From assembly GCA_022360105.1 (NCBI GenBank), contig JAKSDL010000644.1, positions 1 through 8,201 of the forward strand: 8,201 bases of DNA, read 5' to 3'. Made by a program: the position numbers and the translations under genes. Under the pieces are notes generated by a model, which saw only the letters and a list, made by a program, of their open reading frames with translations, was not told the origin of the DNA and did not search any database. The DNA is from Pseudomonadota bacterium (lineage in GTDB: Bacteria > SAR324 > XYD2-FULL-50-16 > JAHJRI01). Shown one piece after another: positions 5,677 to 8,201 of this stretch; the first letter of the stretch is position 1; each line of letters begins with the position of its first letter.

Positions 5677-8052
5677 ATGTCTAACTCAACCAACCAGGCC
5701 AATCAAAAAGATGGCGTCCAATTAGCACAGGAAATAGCGAAGGAATCGGAATATGGCTCCCGCTCTCCGCAAGGATTCGAGGCCTATTATATTCCGGTTA
5801 TTGCTTTTGCCTGGTCCATATTTCAGTTGTCACTGGCCAGCTTCTTAACGCTGCCCTCTATCCACATTCGTACGATCCACCTGGCATTTGCAATCACACT
5901 GGCTTTTTTAAGCTACCCAACCCTGAGGAAAAAACGTAAGGGATTTTTTGCCCTGTTTTCAGCCAGGGATCGTTTTACAGTTATCGACTACATTTTAGCA
6001 ATCACAGCTCCCATCGCTGTTTTATATCTTTCGGTTGACTACCTGGGAATCGCCGAACGTATGGGGAATCCCATACCGAGGGATATTTTTATTGGTGTGA
6101 TACTTATAGTACTTTTATTGGAAGCCGCTCGACGTGCATTAGGCCCTGCATTGACGGTCGTTGCTTCCGTTTTTGTTTTTTACGCATTTTTTGGTCCGTA
6201 CATGCCGGAAGTGATCGCCTTTAAAGGAGTGTCCCTGCGCAGATTTATGGGACAAATCAGCATGAGTTCCGAAGGCATTTTTGGGGTTCCGCTGGATGTA
6301 TCGGCAAATATTGTATTTTTGTTTGTCCTATTTGGAGCCATGCTCGAAAAAGCGGGGGGTGGTGAATATTTTGTGCAACTCGCTTTTGGATTGCTGGGAA
6401 GATTTCGAGGCGGACCTGCCAAAGCTTCGGTTTGTGCGAGTGCCATGACAGGAATGATATCCGGCTCCAGTATTGCCAACACTGTAACTACCGGTACATT
6501 TACCATCCCTCTCATTAAAAAGGTAGGCTATCCCTCTCACAAAGCGGCAGCCGTTGAGGTGGCTTCCAGCACCAACGGACAGCTAACCCCGCCGATTATG
6601 GGAGCGGCAGCCTTTATCATTGCTGAATACACCAATCTGGAATACTTTGAGGTGATTAAAGCGGCAGCCGTACCAGCCCTGGTTTCATACATCGGTTTGC
6701 TCTACATCACCCATCTTGAGGCGTTAAAACTAGGTCTAAAAGGTTTGTCAAAAGACCAACTTCCCCAGATCTGGAATACCTTCAAAGGTGGCATTCATTA
6801 TTTGGTACCCCTCACTCTATTGATCTTTGAACTGATGGTTATGAGACGGTCCCCGGAATATTCAGCCTTTAAAGCCATCATCGTGCTGGGCGTGATCATG
6901 TTGTTCCAACAGCCGGTAAAGGCCAGGTTTGGCATTGAACATCATGGAAAAAAGGCAAAACCGAGAATGGAAGGCTTCATCGCCGGAATCCTTGAAATAA
7001 AAGATGGACTGGTAGCAGGTGGTAGAAACATGATCAGTATTGGTGTCGCTACTGCTGCAGCTGGTATTATCGTAGGTGTTGTCACCATGGGCTTGGGAGG
7101 ATTGATTAATGACATCATCGACCTGCTCTCAGGTGGTAATATTTTATTATTACTTTTCATCACTGCTGTTGCCTCCCTGATACTGGGCATGGGTTTGCCA
7201 ACGACTGCGAATTACATTGTAATGGCATCCCTTACAGCTCCTGTAATTGTGACTGTAGGATCTGCAAACGGCCTGGTCGTCCCATTGATTGCGGCACATC
7301 TGTTTGTATTTTATTTCGGAATCCTCGCTGATGACACTCCACCTGTGGGATTAGCGGCATTCGCCGCTTCGGCAATAGCCAAATCCGATCCGATAAAAAC
7401 GGGGGTTCAAGGCTTCATGTACGATATCCGTACAGCGATTCTACCTTTTATGTTTATCTTTAACACCGAAATTTTATTAATTGGTGTTGATAATATAGCC
7501 CACGGATTTCTGATTTTCGGAATGTGTACCCTGGGAATGCTGACCTTTACTGCAGCAACACAGAATCATTTTGTAACGAAAAACAGGTATTGGGAAACAG
7601 CCATCCTGATTTTGTTAACGCTGATGTTCATGCGCCCCCAGTTTTTTACACAAAATTTTGATGCCGTTATGCCGATGTCTACCAAAATAAAAATTGTGGC
7701 TGAACTGGATGGGAAGATCTCTCCAATCATTAAGGAATTCGATGAAAAATCGGAGGAATTGGTTGAATTGAAAGATGAATTTGCTTCGTTGGTTGGGTTG
7801 CTCAACAAGGAAGAAAAGGAACAACTCAGACAAACCTTAAACATTCCGGAATTGTCTTCCACGTCATTTGAGGAAGCAGTTTCCCAGTGGGATTTTGATC
7901 AGAATAAGGCACAGAATCTGTTAAACCAGGTTAACAAATTTGGTACTCCGCCTTTTACAACATACATCCTGGCAATTCTGATCTATTTAGGTGTTTTTGG
8001 ATGGCAACGAAGAAGATTGGCCAAAGAAGATAGTAATCTCGCTTATGCATAG
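5677..8052 (+). CDS. TRAP transporter fused permease (DctQ-DctM type) with C-terminal extension
   Basis: This 791-residue inner-membrane protein has the small 4-helix (DctQ-like) and large ion-coupled (DctM-like) subunits joined, as is usual for TAXI systems. The DctQ-like part is about 36-175 and the DctM-like part about 205-620. Conserved motifs include SGSSIANT (262-269), STNGQLTPPIMGA (298-310), GMGLPTTANY (504-513) and ADDTPPVGLA (551-560). Transport is expected to use an ion gradient, not ATP. Helices at about 639-652 and 760-777 bracket a charged, mostly helical segment (about 665-755) rich in E, K, L and D. The family often carries an extra C-terminal domain here (DUF3394 in many members), but this segment does not resemble it as I recall it. 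The protein is therefore longer than many fused permeases. The start at 5677 has only a weak purine-rich site (GAAGAG, 5664-5669). Transcription is probably readthrough past the upstream hairpin. Confidence 0.94.
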   Translation: MSNSTNQANQKDGVQLAQEIAKESEYGSRSPQGFEAYYIPVIAFAWSIFQLSLASFLTLPSIHIRTIHLAFAITLAFLSYPTLRKKRKGFFALFSARDRFTVIDYILAITAPIAVLYLSVDYLGIAERMGNPIPRDIFIGVILIVLLLEAARRALGPALTVVASVFVFYAFFGPYMPEVIAFKGVSLRRFMGQISMSSEGIFGVPLDVSANIVFLFVLFGAMLEKAGGGEYFVQLAFGLLGRFRGGPAKASVCASAMTGMISGSSIANTVTTGTFTIPLIKKVGYPSHKAAAVEVASSTNGQLTPPIMGAAAFIIAEYTNLEYFEVIKAAAVPALVSYIGLLYITHLEALKLGLKGLSKDQLPQIWNTFKGGIHYLVPLTLLIFELMVMRRSPEYSAFKAIIVLGVIMLFQQPVKARFGIEHHGKKAKPRMEGFIAGILEIKDGLVAGGRNMISIGVATAAAGIIVGVVTMGLGGLINDIIDLLSGGNILLLLFITAVASLILGMGLPTTANYIVMASLTAPVIVTVGSANGLVVPLIAAHLFVFYFGILADDTPPVGLAAFAASAIAKSDPIKTGVQGFMYDIRTAILPFMFIFNTEILLIGVDNIAHGFLIFGMCTLGMLTFTAATQNHFVTKNRYWETAILILLTLMFMRPQFFTQNFDAVMPMSTKIKIVAELDGKISPIIKEFDEKSEELVELKDEFASLVGLLNKEEKEQLRQTLNIPELSSTSFEEAVSQWDFDQNKAQNLLNQVNKFGTPPFTTYILAILIYLGVFGWQRRRLAKEDSNLAYA

Positions 8053-8058
8053 AAGTAT

Positions 8059-8093
8059 AGAGTTCTCAATCCCCGTCATTGAGAACTCTTTTT
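8059..8093 (+). terminator. Rho-independent terminator of the TRAP operon
   Basis: A perfect 12-bp stem (8059-8070 with 8078-8089) encloses the loop CCCCGTC. The T-run (8089-8093) begins at the end of the stem. It starts 7 nt after the permease stop codon and closes the transporter operon. The other strand lacks a matching T-tract. Confidence 0.92.
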
Positions 8094-8126
8094 AAACTTA
8101 ATCATTTGAGGACCAAATCTCGTCCG

Positions 8127-8154
8127 TGCTGGATAAAAAAGATTTAATCCAGCA
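8127..8154. repeat. Second downstream inverted repeat
   Basis: TGCTGGAT (8127-8134) pairs perfectly with ATCCAGCA (8147-8154). An inner AAA/TTT pairing is possible with a bulged A. No T-tract follows on either strand, so it is not a standard terminator. It may belong to the regulatory region of a gene beyond the right edge. The rest of 8094-8201 shows no gene. Confidence 0.4.
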
Positions 8155-8201
8155 TTAACCTCCCATCAGATTGCCTTCCACTCTCACCTGGTTTGTTAAC
8201 A

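Noticed and set aside
1..8201. CRISPR array, insertion sequence, integrase or phage remnant
   Set aside because: No regularly spaced repeats, transposase-like or integrase-like frames, or terminal inverted repeats with target duplications are visible.

Overview
The window is 8.2 kb of bacterial DNA of moderate, slightly AT-rich composition. It looks like a complete transport-and-sensing locus from a Gram-negative bacterium. The evidence is a Sec signal peptide on a periplasmic binding protein, a tripartite (TRAP) transporter, and an NtrC-type sigma-54 activator. The gene content suits an anaerobic deltaproteobacterium (Desulfobacterota), but no marker gene is present, so the taxonomy is only a suggestion.

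Layout from left to right. Positions 1-846 hold one small gene on the minus strand, a MoaD-like sulfur carrier (219-458). It is flanked by two diverged direct copies of an 82-nt intergenic repeat (132-213 and 696-777). Positions 847-4032, also on the minus strand, form a two-gene regulatory operon: a membrane histidine kinase with a periplasmic binding-protein-like sensor (2281-4032) and an NtrC-family response regulator 6 nt downstream (847-2274). Positions 4033-4523 are a 491-nt divergent control region. Positions 4524-8052, on the plus strand, encode a TAXI-type TRAP binding protein (4524-5495) and a fused TRAP permease (5677-8052). A strong hairpin lies between these two genes, and a textbook terminator follows the permease at 8059-8093.

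The inferred working model is as follows. The kinase senses a small, possibly carboxylated, ligand in the periplasm and phosphorylates the response regulator. The regulator then binds inverted repeats in the divergent region and activates sigma-54 promoters. The region has one candidate -24/-12 element facing each way, at 4084-4100 (minus) and 4296-4313 (plus), with most of the inverted repeats between them. This would make transporter and sensor expression respond to substrate. The hairpin between the binding-protein and permease genes would favour more binding protein than permease.

The most interesting points are the pairing of a TAXI TRAP system with a dedicated binding-protein-type sensor kinase and sigma-54 activator, the clustered operator-like sequences between them, and an unusual roughly 100-residue helical insert before the last membrane segment of the permease. 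I do not see a wholly new kind of system here.
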